This document shows, one piece after another, positions 26,738 through 35,008 of a stretch of 64,000 nucleotides of DNA (the stretch's first letter is position 1; each line of letters begins with the position of its first letter). Source of the DNA: SSC4 sp964443225 (GTDB taxonomy: Bacteria; Chloroflexota; Anaerolineae; SSC4; Amarolineaceae). The position numbers and the translations under genes were made by a program. The stretch lies in NCBI GenBank assembly GCA_964443225.1, contig CAYUCC010000004.1:60066-124065 (forward strand). Reading direction: 5' to 3'. The notes beneath the pieces are model-generated. The model saw only the letters and a program-made list of their open reading frames with translations, did not search any database and was not told the DNA's origin.

Positions 26738-26754
26738 GTGACGTAATGCGTCAC
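26738..26754 (+). terminator. Short hairpin, possible terminator
   Basis: GTGACG (26738-26743) pairs with CGTCAC (26749-26754) around TAATG, followed by a T-rich stretch. Weak as a terminator because the stem is only 6 bp. Confidence 0.25.
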
Positions 26755-26814
26755 ATTTGTCATTTTGTCAAGGACAACTTGCTGGCGGACGCTCCGGGTC
26801 ACGTCTCCTCACCC

Positions 26815-26843
26815 TTGCAGTCGCGGCGCGGAACTGGTACAAT
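26815..26843 (+). promoter_or_regulatory. Sigma-70-like promoter for the PA14 lipoprotein gene
   Basis: TTGCAG (26815-26820), a 17-bp spacer and TACAAT (26838-26843), 47 bp before the ATG at 26891. Confidence 0.5.
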
Positions 26844-26890
26844 AAATCCATACCAAGCAACCTGCGCAATCAAGGACCCAGCCAACTACC

Positions 26891-28768
26891 ATGCGCACCG
26901 GCTTCGTGCGAATCCACCAGGTCTGGAAACTAGGCGCCCTCTGCGGTCTGGTCTTGCTGCTGGCCGGCTGCCCACCGGTTCCATCGCCCACACCGACGCG
27001 CGGCCCAATTGCGGTCGCCTCCGTCGGTGCCAGCCCGATCGCGGGCGGTTTTCGCATCAACGGTGCCGGTTGGACACCCGGCAGCACCGTGGTGCTCAGC
27101 CTCGAATCCCGCACACGTGCAGGATCGACCACCCGCCTGCCCCTGGCGGCGCTGACCGCCACGACCGAGGGGCACTTCACTGCCCAGTACCGCTGGTCAG
27201 TGCTGCCCAGCTGGCAGCCTGATCTCGCCTACAACCTGGTCGCCATCGGCGCAGGACAGCAGGCACAGACGCCGTTCGACCTTTCTCCCCTGTCCACTGC
27301 GACTGCCGGTCCTACGCCGTCACCGACCCCGTCGACGACCTCGAATGTGTTTGTTCCTTTGCCGGGCATTTCCACGACAGCCACACCCACCCGGGTGATA
27401 CCAGCGCTGGATACGCCGTCCCCACCCGTGCTGGCCGTCACACCTGATTCAGGGCAGCCCGGCACGACCGTGCGCGTCAGCGGGCGCAGCTGGCCGGCCG
27501 GCAGCGTGGTCTACGTCAGTCTCGGTATACCCGGCTCACCACCCGCCGCCGACGTCTACGCGGCATCGGTGGTCGACGCCCAGGGGCAGTTTTTGGCGAA
27601 TTTTGTCTTTCCCAACGAAGCGCGCTGGCTCGACGTGCCCCAGGTGATCGTTGCCGCACGCACCGCCGACAGCCGTACCACGGCCCAGGCCAGCTTTGCC
27701 CCGGTGCGGCCGGCGGTTCCTATCCGCGAGTGGCTGGGGGAATACTTCAACAACCGCGACCTGACGGGTACGCCGGTCCTGGCGCGCAACGATGCCAGGA
27801 TCGAATTTGCCTGGGGAGAGGGTTCACCAGCAGCCAGCGTACCACCCGACCGCTTCTCCGCCCGTTGGACACGCAGCCTGCCCCTGGAGGCGGGCGATTA
27901 CCGTTTCTACGCCAACAGCGACGACGGCATCCGCGTCTGGGTCGACAACCGTGCGGTGATCGATCAGTGGAACGACGGTGGCCGTTTGCGTGTGGGGGAT
28001 GTAAGCGGCCTGGGCAGCGGGAATCATGCGATCAAGGTAGAATATTACGAGAGCAGCGGTGGTGCCTATGCGAGTGTGTGGTGGGAACGAACGGGACCCA
28101 TCACCGACTGGCGCGGCGAATACTTCGACAATCCGGGCTTGCAGGGAGACCCTTTCCTGGTACGCAACGACAGCCAGGTCAATTTCGACTGGGGGACCGC
28201 GGCTCCCGCCACCGGGATGCCGGCGGACAATTTCTCCGTCCGCTGGCAGCGCACGCTCGATTTCGAAGCGGGCGGCTACCGTTTCAACCTGCGGGCCGAT
28301 GACGGTGCACGTCTCTGGATCGACAACCGCCTGGTCATCGACCGCTGGCAGGGCGGCGATGGGCAAACGACCTACAGCGGCGATCTTTCGCTGGGCGGTG
28401 GCCCGCACACCGTGCGCGTGGATTACGTCGAAGGCAGCGGCAATGCGTCGGTCCAGCTTTCCTGGCAGCGCACCGGCGCCACACCAACGTATCAGCCGGC
28501 AATCTCGGTGTACGAATTCGACATGGAGCAGTTTATGGTGCAGGGACGCGGCTGGCCGGCCGGCGCCACGGTCGAGATTGCGCTGGCCCGCCTGCGCCCC
28601 GGTGGCAATGACATCAGCCAGTACTTACAGACGTTTGGCACCGTCACGGTGGCGCCGGACGGCACCTTCCTGGTACGTTATTTTAAGCCCGGCAGCTCGT
28701 TGCCCAATCTCCACATCGTGGCTTTGACCGGCAACTACCAGGCGATTGCGCCTTATTACCTGCGATGA
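26891..28768 (+). CDS. PA14-domain lipoprotein
   Basis: A 625-residue exported protein. The signal peptide ends in lipobox LAGC (Cys near residue 27) and a Pro/Thr tether follows. Two IPT/Ig-like segments contain related phrases (NGAGWTPGSTVV and SGRSWPAGSVVY; a third, QGRGWPAGATVE, is near the C-terminus). Two PA14 domains lie at about 278-395 and 400-535 (WLGEYFNNRDLTG and WRGEYFDNPGLQG; GDYRFYANSDDGIRVWVDN and GGYRFNLRADDGARLWIDN). PA14 domains bind carbohydrates in many proteins, and the gene follows the glucan locus, so glycan or cell-wall binding is possible. No catalytic domain is seen. Confidence 0.85.
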   Translation: MRTGFVRIHQVWKLGALCGLVLLLAGCPPVPSPTPTRGPIAVASVGASPIAGGFRINGAGWTPGSTVVLSLESRTRAGSTTRLPLAALTATTEGHFTAQYRWSVLPSWQPDLAYNLVAIGAGQQAQTPFDLSPLSTATAGPTPSPTPSTTSNVFVPLPGISTTATPTRVIPALDTPSPPVLAVTPDSGQPGTTVRVSGRSWPAGSVVYVSLGIPGSPPAADVYAASVVDAQGQFLANFVFPNEARWLDVPQVIVAARTADSRTTAQASFAPVRPAVPIREWLGEYFNNRDLTGTPVLARNDARIEFAWGEGSPAASVPPDRFSARWTRSLPLEAGDYRFYANSDDGIRVWVDNRAVIDQWNDGGRLRVGDVSGLGSGNHAIKVEYYESSGGAYASVWWERTGPITDWRGEYFDNPGLQGDPFLVRNDSQVNFDWGTAAPATGMPADNFSVRWQRTLDFEAGGYRFNLRADDGARLWIDNRLVIDRWQGGDGQTTYSGDLSLGGGPHTVRVDYVEGSGNASVQLSWQRTGATPTYQPAISVYEFDMEQFMVQGRGWPAGATVEIALARLRPGGNDISQYLQTFGTVTVAPDGTFLVRYFKPGSSLPNLHIVALTGNYQAIAPYYLR

Positions 28769-28798
28769 GGTAGATTCTGATGGCTGGAGAATGAGCGC

Positions 28799-29881
28799 AT
28801 GCCCGACCTGGACACGACAACCACCGCAGTCACGCTAACCCTGCCGGACGCCATCGACCGTTTCCTGGCCGATCCCACCACCGGCACCCGTCATACGGCG
28901 CGCACCTACGCCACCGGCTTGAAACGCCTGCTGGCCTACGTTGAGACGACCGGACGTGATCCGGCGCAGGCACCGGCCAGCCTGATCGGTGTGCAGTTTG
29001 CGTTGGACTGGGTCAGTTGGCTCCTGGACGACCAGGTGGTCAGCGAGCGCACGCTGATGACCTACCTGGCGGCATTTTCGCGTTTCGTGCGCTTTTTGCA
29101 CACGCGTGCTCTGACCGATCTCGATGCCGATGAGGTGCTGCGTCTGCAGAGTGAGCTGCGCCAGGTGCGGCGCGTGCATAAGCCACCGGTCCGCCACCTG
29201 CGGCTGCCTTCGGAAGACGACGTCGTGGCCCTGGTACAGGCCGCGCGCAGTATCCAGGTCGTCGATGGAGACGAGCGGGCCGAGCTGCGCCGTCTGCGTG
29301 ACATCGCGATGCTGGAGCTCCTGCGTTCGAGCGGCATCCGCGTCAGCGAGCTGGTTTCCCTGCGCCGGCGTGATATCGAGCGGCCGCAGGCAGTGCCGCG
29401 GACCGATTCTCCCAACACACCGGGCAGTCACAGCGGCCGCATCCGCGTCATGGGCAAAGGCCGTCGCGAACGCTGGGCCTATGCTGACGCCGATGCCTGG
29501 GCCGCGCTCAATGCGTATTTGCTGGCGCGTGCCCCATTTGACGGCGCCACAGGCCGCGCGTTGGGTGGCCTGCCCCTCTTTGCCCGCCACGACCGCCGTG
29601 CCGGCACAGCCATTCTGCCCATGACCACACGTTCGGTGCAGTACGTCATCGAGCATCTGGCCGACCGGGCCGGCCTCACCGAGCAGATGATCAGCCCCCA
29701 CAGTTTGCGTCACTACTTCGCCACGCGCGTCCTGCGTGCCACGGGCAACCTGGCCGTCGTGCAGGACCTGCTCGACCACCAGTCACCGCAGACGACGCGC
29801 ATCTACGCCGAGGTCGACGAGCGTGAAAAAGAGGCCGCTCATCGGATGGCGTTTGGTAAAGGGGACAAGCTGAGCTCTTGA
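28799..29881 (+). CDS. Tyrosine recombinase, XerC/XerD-like
   Basis: A 360-residue site-specific recombinase: N-terminal SAM-like core-binding domain (about 12-115) and C-terminal catalytic domain. Catalytic residues are Arg181 (SSGIRVSEL), His301 and Arg304 (HSLRH), His327 (LLDHQ) and the nucleophile Tyr336 (TRIYAE). A 25-residue insertion lies between the Arg181 motif and GKGRRER. Start ATG 30 bp after the lipoprotein stop. No integrase-type neighbours or att duplications are seen, so it may be a chromosomal Xer protein or an orphan. The 200 bp after it contain only short AACCGGGG repeats. Confidence 0.88.
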   Translation: MPDLDTTTTAVTLTLPDAIDRFLADPTTGTRHTARTYATGLKRLLAYVETTGRDPAQAPASLIGVQFALDWVSWLLDDQVVSERTLMTYLAAFSRFVRFLHTRALTDLDADEVLRLQSELRQVRRVHKPPVRHLRLPSEDDVVALVQAARSIQVVDGDERAELRRLRDIAMLELLRSSGIRVSELVSLRRRDIERPQAVPRTDSPNTPGSHSGRIRVMGKGRRERWAYADADAWAALNAYLLARAPFDGATGRALGGLPLFARHDRRAGTAILPMTTRSVQYVIEHLADRAGLTEQMISPHSLRHYFATRVLRATGNLAVVQDLLDHQSPQTTRIYAEVDEREKEAAHRMAFGKGDKLSS

Positions 29882-30081
29882 CCGTGCCTCGGCAGCAACC
29901 CAAAAAACGGAACCGGGGTCACTTTTGTCTTGCACAAAATGCGCGATACTGCGCCCGTCCAGGCCGATGTGTGGAAGGGAACCGGGGGGCCCTTCACCTT
30001 CGGCCTGGCATTTTTGACCGCCAATTTGCGTAGATGGGCGCGAATGTTTGGTGGTGCGCGCTCCCAACATGGGGAGGATGC

Positions 30082-30234
30082 GTGACAGGGAGGGACGGCT
30101 GCATTCAGATTCTAGCGGTGACTGCCGGCGAAGTGTCCGTGGACCAGGCAAACGCGTTTCTGGCAGAGATGGTTGCCACCGGTTACCGATCACCGGTGGA
30201 GAGTTTGGAAGTATTGCTGCGCGCTGATTCTTAA
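30082..30234 (+). CDS. Possible small protein of unknown function
   Basis: A 50-residue frame starting at GTG with GGGGAGG 5 bp upstream. The second half (VSVDQANAFLAEMVATGYRSPV) has natural-looking amphipathic composition. It could equally be the 3' end of a decayed gene. It ends 3 bp into the stop of the opposite-strand gene. The remainder of 29882-30081 has no gene. Confidence 0.25.
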   Translation: MTGRDGCIQILAVTAGEVSVDQANAFLAEMVATGYRSPVESLEVLLRADS

Positions 30235-31175
30235 CCTGGTATTGCACGCGCCTGGCGGGGCGGTGGTAGAGAAACGCCAGCCTTGATGAGAGCTGCAGCG
30301 CCTTCGCCGGCGATTTGGCGCCAGTCCTCGGTGCCGGGGATGCGATCTGCGCCAGCCAGGTACCACGGCTCGCTGAGGCGCAGGAGCCCCAGGTGCAGCG
30401 ATACGGTCAGCGGTACAAGATCGATTTGATCAGGCATGGCCTGGCCGGCGCGGGTTTGGACTTGGGCCTGGCCATCGCTGAAGACCCACCAGCCGTCATC
30501 CAGTGCCACCTGGCCACGTTCCGACTGGGCCTGCTGCGCGGCCAGGTCCACCACCCAGACCAAATTTGATTTGTTCGAGAGGAACACCGCCATCCCGGGG
30601 GGTGCTGTCTCTTCGTCCACCGGCTCCAGGTCCTCGATGGATGTCAGGTCGAGTGCGGCGCCTTCCAGGTGATCGGCCGGCACGAGGATGCCGTAATCGC
30701 CGGAGAAACGCAGCGCCTGACGCAGACCTTCGCGATCGCCCAGTTCCTGCACCAGGACGCGCAACACATCACGCGTAAACGAACGAACCGCCGGCGAGTG
30801 GTGCAGCGTCAGGTGCAGCAGGTTGTCGTGCCCGACGTGGGGTGCCAGGCTGGCGACGAAGGTGCGCTGGGCGGCAGTGTCATCTGCACCGGCGTAGTGC
30901 AGCTCGACCAGGCGCAGCAGGACGCCGGCGTTGGCCAGGAGTGCCTCGCCGAGTGAACCGGGGATGGCGGCGGCCGCCACCAGGTCGTCGACGGTGAAGT
31001 TGGCATGGGCCACGATGCGCGGGGGTATGAAGGCCAGGATGCGGCGTGGCACCGGGTGGGCCAGCAGTTCGGCGATTTCGGCGCGGGGGGTTTCGGGGTC
31101 CTCGAAGGCCTTGAGCTGTGCCGGCAGCGCCAGGCCGGGGGAAGATGAGAATTGTGGTGTTTGTGCGAAGTCCAC
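30231..31175 (-). CDS. Protein of unknown function, helical N-terminal half
   Basis: A 314-residue soluble protein that I do not recognise. It starts at GTG with GAGGAA at good spacing. The N-terminal two thirds is Leu/Ala-rich helical repeat-like sequence (ETPRAEIAELLAHPVPRRIL, LTLHHSPAVRSFTRDVL), resembling HEAT-type helices. The last third has beta-like sequence with DGWWVFSDGQAQV. No signal peptide or membrane helix. The next gene on the same strand is a small membrane protein starting 31 bp upstream of it, so the two may be cotranscribed. Confidence 0.65.
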   Translation of the reverse strand: MDFAQTPQFSSSPGLALPAQLKAFEDPETPRAEIAELLAHPVPRRILAFIPPRIVAHANFTVDDLVAAAAIPGSLGEALLANAGVLLRLVELHYAGADDTAAQRTFVASLAPHVGHDNLLHLTLHHSPAVRSFTRDVLRVLVQELGDREGLRQALRFSGDYGILVPADHLEGAALDLTSIEDLEPVDEETAPPGMAVFLSNKSNLVWVVDLAAQQAQSERGQVALDDGWWVFSDGQAQVQTRAGQAMPDQIDLVPLTVSLHLGLLRLSEPWYLAGADRIPGTEDWRQIAGEGAAALIKAGVSLPPPRQARAIPG

Positions 31176-31206
31176 AGGGTTTCCTCAGGGCATCCAAACA
31201 GCCGGG

Positions 31207-31635
31207 CTATTCGCCGCGCAGCATGGGGATGAAGCCACCCGACAAGGGGGCCGCATCGCGCAGGAAGAGGGCAAAGGCCGGCCACCAGATCAGGTCGTTG
31301 GTCAGGATCGTCAGCCCAAAGGCCAGCGGCAGCTGGCCAGTGCCGGCCGACCAGACGAAGCCGATGGGGCCGAGGAGTTTACCCAGCAGGCCAATGACGA
31401 TGAAGTGACGGTGACGTGCCGGGAAGCGTGCCACCCACCAGTAGGCGGGCGCATAGACCAGGACGAACATGCCAACCACCTGCCAGAGTGCCGGGTAATT
31501 CGGCTGCGGCATGCCGACCAGGTCGAAGAAGAGGTTGGGGAAGAGGATGTTGACTGTCCCCCAGACCAGGTTGTACAGCGCCGCGGCGTAGAACCAGGGG
31601 CGGTAGCGGGCGAGGGTGGTGTCGGGTTGTGGCAT
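31207..31635 (-). CDS. Small four-helix membrane protein of unknown function
   Basis: A 142-residue protein with about four transmembrane helices and many Trp/Tyr/Phe residues (WFYAAALYNLVWGTVNILFP, YAPAYWWVARFPARHRHF). No catalytic motif is recognised. ATG at 31635 with only a weak AAGGA. It lies upstream of the unknown soluble gene at 30231-31175 and could be in an operon with it. Confidence 0.65.
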   Translation of the reverse strand: MPQPDTTLARYRPWFYAAALYNLVWGTVNILFPNLFFDLVGMPQPNYPALWQVVGMFVLVYAPAYWWVARFPARHRHFIVIGLLGKLLGPIGFVWSAGTGQLPLAFGLTILTNDLIWWPAFALFLRDAAPLSGGFIPMLRGE

Positions 31636-31684
31636 GGGTAGGTGGTCCTTGGTTGGTGTGAAGGTTATTGTACTCGGAGTTGGG

Positions 31685-31857
31685 GGATTAGGGAAGCGGA
31701 TTGGGAACGGGTTACTGTCAACGGATTCGGGGAACGGATTGAACGGATTGAACGGATTGGGAACGGATTGAACGGATTACTGTCAACGGATTCGGGGAAC
31801 GGATTGAACGGATTGGGAACGGATTGGGAACGGATTGGAACGGATTGGAACGGATTA
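31685..31857. repeat. GGAACGGATT minisatellite array at the 3' side of the GxxExxY gene
   Basis: About 15 tandem, slightly varying units of 8-11 bp (GGAACGGATTG, AACGGATTG), broken twice by ACTGTCAACGGATTCGGG (from about 31714 and 31779). The array runs into the gene, whose stop codon (31855-31857) is formed by the last GGATTA unit. It is the reverse complement of the array at 32718-32885. Confidence 0.9.
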
Positions 31858-32646
31858 GGGCGGCGGTTTCAGCCAGTCTGGTACGAATAGCCATTGGCGA
31901 TTGACGCGATGTTCGGCAACGTTGTGTGGAGGAAAGATTCGTTTCCATTGCAGGCTGCGCGCGCCGAAGTTGATGAGCAGTCCGAGGGGGCATTTGGTTA
32001 CGGCCAGGTAGCCAATGACCTGCGCCTCGTGCGAGGCATCCATGCCTTTGAGTGCTTTGAGTTCTACGACAACCTGGGTGGCTGCGATGAAATCCGGGAT
32101 GTAGTAGCCCACGAGCACGCCTTCCTGGGCACTATCGTACACTTCCAACGTCTTTTGTGCCTCGAACTCGATCCCAGCGCGGGCCAGTTGGAGTTCCATG
32201 TCGCGTTGGTACGTGTTCTCTCGAAAACCGGGTCCCCGCTGGCGGTGTACTGCCATGGCAACGCCAATGATCTGGTAACTGATCGCGTCCAAAGGCGTGG
32301 TGACGGCTTTTGGACTGCGACGCCGCAGTTCTGGCTGTTGAACGTATGACAACGTGGGATCGGGTTGTGCGTGTTTGCCTGGTGCAACGGAGAACACAGG
32401 CTGCCTGGCTACCTGGCTTGTTACACCGTGCTGATCATACAGCGAGTGCGACGCCAGGCAAATGGTCTCTTCCACTGCCGCCAGACTCAGCCCCGGCCAC
32501 GTATCCTGCAATCGAGCCACATCGCGATACCTGGCCAGCACACCCAACACATCTCCCGCCGACACCCGCAACTCATGATCCACGACAACAATATCGTTCG
32601 CATCCGAGTCAACGAACAGATACTCCCCGATTTGTTTGTTTGTCAT
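31855..32646 (-). CDS. GxxExxY protein with N-terminal DUF433-like segment
   Basis: A 263-residue protein. The C-terminal 125 residues hold the signature GPGFRENTYQR (G-F-R-E-N-T-Y) and later GYYIPDFIA and VVVELKAL, the acidic/ELK pattern of PD-(D/E)XK-like nucleases, to which GxxExxY proteins have been compared. The N-terminus (about 18-80, VDHELRVSAGDVLGVL, then WPGLSLAAVEETI) looks like DUF433/VapB45-type antitoxin helices, making a fusion. The ATG is preceded by GGGGGAGAG. Inverted tandem-repeat arrays abut both sides. Function unknown; a DNA-related role is inference. Confidence 0.7.
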   Translation of the reverse strand: MTNKQIGEYLFVDSDANDIVVVDHELRVSAGDVLGVLARYRDVARLQDTWPGLSLAAVEETICLASHSLYDQHGVTSQVARQPVFSVAPGKHAQPDPTLSYVQQPELRRRSPKAVTTPLDAISYQIIGVAMAVHRQRGPGFRENTYQRDMELQLARAGIEFEAQKTLEVYDSAQEGVLVGYYIPDFIAATQVVVELKALKGMDASHEAQVIGYLAVTKCPLGLLINFGARSLQWKRIFPPHNVAEHRVNRQWLFVPDWLKPPP

Positions 32647-32717
32647 CCTCAGACTCTCCCCCGTATGGACAACGCACCCAATTAAACACCTGCCGATTTA
32701 CATAACTCACGCGATGA

Positions 32718-32885
32718 AATCCGTTCCAGCAATCCGTTCAATCCGCTCCCCGAATCCGTTGACAGCAATCCGTTCAATCCGCTCCCCGAATCCGTTGACA
32801 GTAATCCGTTCAATCCGCTCCCCGAATCCGTTGACAGCAATCCGTTCAATCCGCTCCCCGAATCCGTTGACAGCAATCCGCTCTT
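32718..32885. repeat. 36-bp tandem repeat array at the 5' side of the GxxExxY gene
   Basis: GACAG recurs at exactly 36-bp spacing (32761, 32797, 32833, 32869). Each unit contains AATCCGTTCAATCCGCTCC and ends CCGAATCCGTT. One unit has T for C after GACAG. It is the inverted counterpart of 31685-31857. Nothing else is seen in 32647-33009. Confidence 0.92.
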
Positions 32886-33009
32886 ACCTCGTTAACGATT
32901 TCCACCCCCAAAATTTCGCGCCTTACACTGTAATTCTTGTTTTTCCCCCGCACACCGGGTACACTTACCGGCATCATCCAACGACGCTCGACCAACCGAC
33001 GGACAAACC

Positions 33010-34758
33010 ATGACGGACACCTCACCCCAATCCCAAGCACACTTCAGCCTGCTCTGGCCCGCTTCCCATGTACAAACTGCCGGCCATACCCCGCTCGATC
33101 CCAACAGCGCACGCGACCTGGAACTGTCGCGCACGATCGGCGGGCTTGCTGCGCGCGACGAGCACCGTTCGTCCATCGAACGTGTGCTCTACGATCTCTG
33201 CACCGATCCCGACGTCATCCGTTACCGCCAGGATATCCTTGACGACCTGCTCCACCACCCCGATCTCGTCGCCCGCCTCGATCAGCTGCTGCCGGCGCTC
33301 GATTCCCTGGCCCACCACCGCGTGCGTGTCGTCAAAGACCCCACCGTGCTGCATGAGGTCGCCTGGCGTGCCGGCGAGCTGGAAACGATCGTCGACAGTG
33401 TCCAGGGGCTGAACGAGATCTTTGCCCGGCTGGGGGATGGCCTGGCCTCGGCTGGCCTGCGTCAGCTGCGGGATTCGGTCGTTGCCACCGCGGCCGATCC
33501 ATCGTTCCAGCACCTGGTGCAGGCCCTGCCTGATCTCCTGGCCCAGCTCCGTCTCAGCGCCAGCGTCACTATCGGCGTTAACCTGGACCACAACCTGCGC
33601 CCGGTCGAAGCGACCTTGCTCGCCGTCAACGACCGTAAATTCACGGCATCTTCGCTGCTCACCAAACTCCTGGGGCGTTCTACCGCGGCCTGGGAGGGTG
33701 TCGCACCGCTGCATTCGGCGGCGCGATCCGTGCCCGGCGAGGCCTTGCCAGCCCTGGCCGGGCCGGGTCAGGAGATCAACCCGCTCATGGTGCCGCTTTT
33801 TCGTGATTTGGCGATGGTGCTGGAGAAAGCCTGCCGGCCCGTGGCCGATGCGCTGCAGCGTTATGCCGGCATCAACGGTGATTTCCTGGTCAACCTGCGC
33901 CGTGATCTCTCCTTCTACCTGGGGGGTGTGCACCTGGTCGAACGCCTGCGCGCCGCCGGGCTGCCCATGTGCCGGCCCGAGCTGGCGCCGGCCGACGCGC
34001 GGGTGTGCGAGGCCGAGGATGCCTTCAACCTCAACCTGGCTCTGCTTTTCAGCCGGGATGGACAGGTGCCGGCGGGCGCAGGACAAACCACAAGTCTGAC
34101 CGCGCGCATCGTATGCAACGATGTGGCGTTGGGACCTGCCGGGCGCATCGTGATCCTGACCGGCCCCAACCAGGGGGGCAAAACCACCTACATCCAGACC
34201 ATCGGCCTGCTGCAGGTGCTGGCCCAGGCTGGCCTCTACGTGCCCGCACGCCGCGCAAGCATCAGCCCGGTCGATGGGATTTTCACGCATTATCCCCTGG
34301 GCGAACAATCCGAACGGGGCACGGGGCGCTTTGGCGACGAGGCACGGCGCCTGGGGGAAATTTTTGCGCGCGCCACCGGCGACAGCCTGGTGCTGCTCAA
34401 CGAATCGTTGTCCAGCACCAGCGCCGGCGAGAGCCTCTACCTGGCCCAGGACCTGGTGCGCATCCTGCGCCTGATGGGCACGCGCGCCGTGTATGCCACC
34501 CACCTGCACGAGCTGGCCGCCAATGCCGAGGCGCTCAATGCCGGCACCGCCGGCGACAGCCACGTCGTGAGCATGGTGTCATCCCCGATTCGGGAAGAGG
34601 AGTTGGGTGAGGGGGTTCAGGCCGTGCCGCGCAGTTACAAAGTGACGGTTGGCCCGCCCATGGGCCGCAGTTACGCCACCGAGATCGCGACGCGGTTTGG
34701 GGTCAGTTACGAGCAGCTGTATGCCATGCTGCAGGCACGCGGCATTGTGACCGGCTGA
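33010..34758 (+). CDS. MutS-related ATPase (MutS domain V family)
   Basis: A 582-residue protein with the MutS core helices and C-terminal ABC-type ATPase but no mismatch-recognition domain I. Walker A is GPNQGGKTT (385-393). The Walker B region reads LVLLNESLSST (about 461-471), with Asn where MutS has Asp before the catalytic Glu. The signature-like stretch SERGTGRFGDEARRLGE and ATHLHELAANAEAL (His switch) are present. Such short MutS homologues are not thought to do mismatch repair; roles in recombination or structure processing are possible. It stands alone and ends convergent to a - strand regulator. Confidence 0.85.
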   Translation: MTDTSPQSQAHFSLLWPASHVQTAGHTPLDPNSARDLELSRTIGGLAARDEHRSSIERVLYDLCTDPDVIRYRQDILDDLLHHPDLVARLDQLLPALDSLAHHRVRVVKDPTVLHEVAWRAGELETIVDSVQGLNEIFARLGDGLASAGLRQLRDSVVATAADPSFQHLVQALPDLLAQLRLSASVTIGVNLDHNLRPVEATLLAVNDRKFTASSLLTKLLGRSTAAWEGVAPLHSAARSVPGEALPALAGPGQEINPLMVPLFRDLAMVLEKACRPVADALQRYAGINGDFLVNLRRDLSFYLGGVHLVERLRAAGLPMCRPELAPADARVCEAEDAFNLNLALLFSRDGQVPAGAGQTTSLTARIVCNDVALGPAGRIVILTGPNQGGKTTYIQTIGLLQVLAQAGLYVPARRASISPVDGIFTHYPLGEQSERGTGRFGDEARRLGEIFARATGDSLVLLNESLSSTSAGESLYLAQDLVRILRLMGTRAVYATHLHELAANAEALNAGTAGDSHVVSMVSSPIREEELGEGVQAVPRSYKVTVGPPMGRSYATEIATRFGVSYEQLYAMLQARGIVTG

Positions 34759-34857
34759 AGAGGGTCTATCCTAAGCCTTGTTCGAGCTCGGTCAGATCGA
34801 CCAGCCGAATTCCCTCGGCCTGACGATCGACGAATATGACGGCCTCGGATCTCTTGT

Positions 34858-34896
34858 TTATACACGCCTGGATTATTATAGTTTGCGCGTGTATAA
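34858..34896. repeat. 10-bp inverted repeat in the gap after the MutS-related gene
   Basis: TTATACACGC (34858-34867) is mirrored by GCGTGTATAA (34887-34896) around 19 AT-rich nt. The gap has low GC compared with its surroundings. A - strand frame here reads SEAVIFVDRQAEGIRLVDL, possibly the end of a lost gene, but has no supported start. Confidence 0.5.
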
Positions 34897-34951
34897 GGAT
34901 CAAGCTTGATTGAGGTGTGCGGATTACCGGGTATCGGACCAGCTGAGCAGT

Positions 34952-34987
34952 TCGCTGAAGTGTGTTCATGTGAACACACTTCAGCGA
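34952..34987. terminator. 36-bp perfect palindrome between convergent genes
   Basis: A 17-bp perfect stem (34952-34968 with 34971-34987) around TG, 22 bp beyond the stop of the - strand regulator. Position between convergent genes suggests a bidirectional transcription end, though T-runs are lacking; a dimeric protein's binding site is the alternative. Confidence 0.5.
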
Positions 34988-35008
34988 GCGGGCCAGGGCG
35001 TCAGGCCA

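Noticed and set aside
28799..29881. Integrase of a genomic island
   Set aside because: No tRNA gene, attachment-site duplication or phage/plasmid gene is near; it reads as a Xer-type protein.
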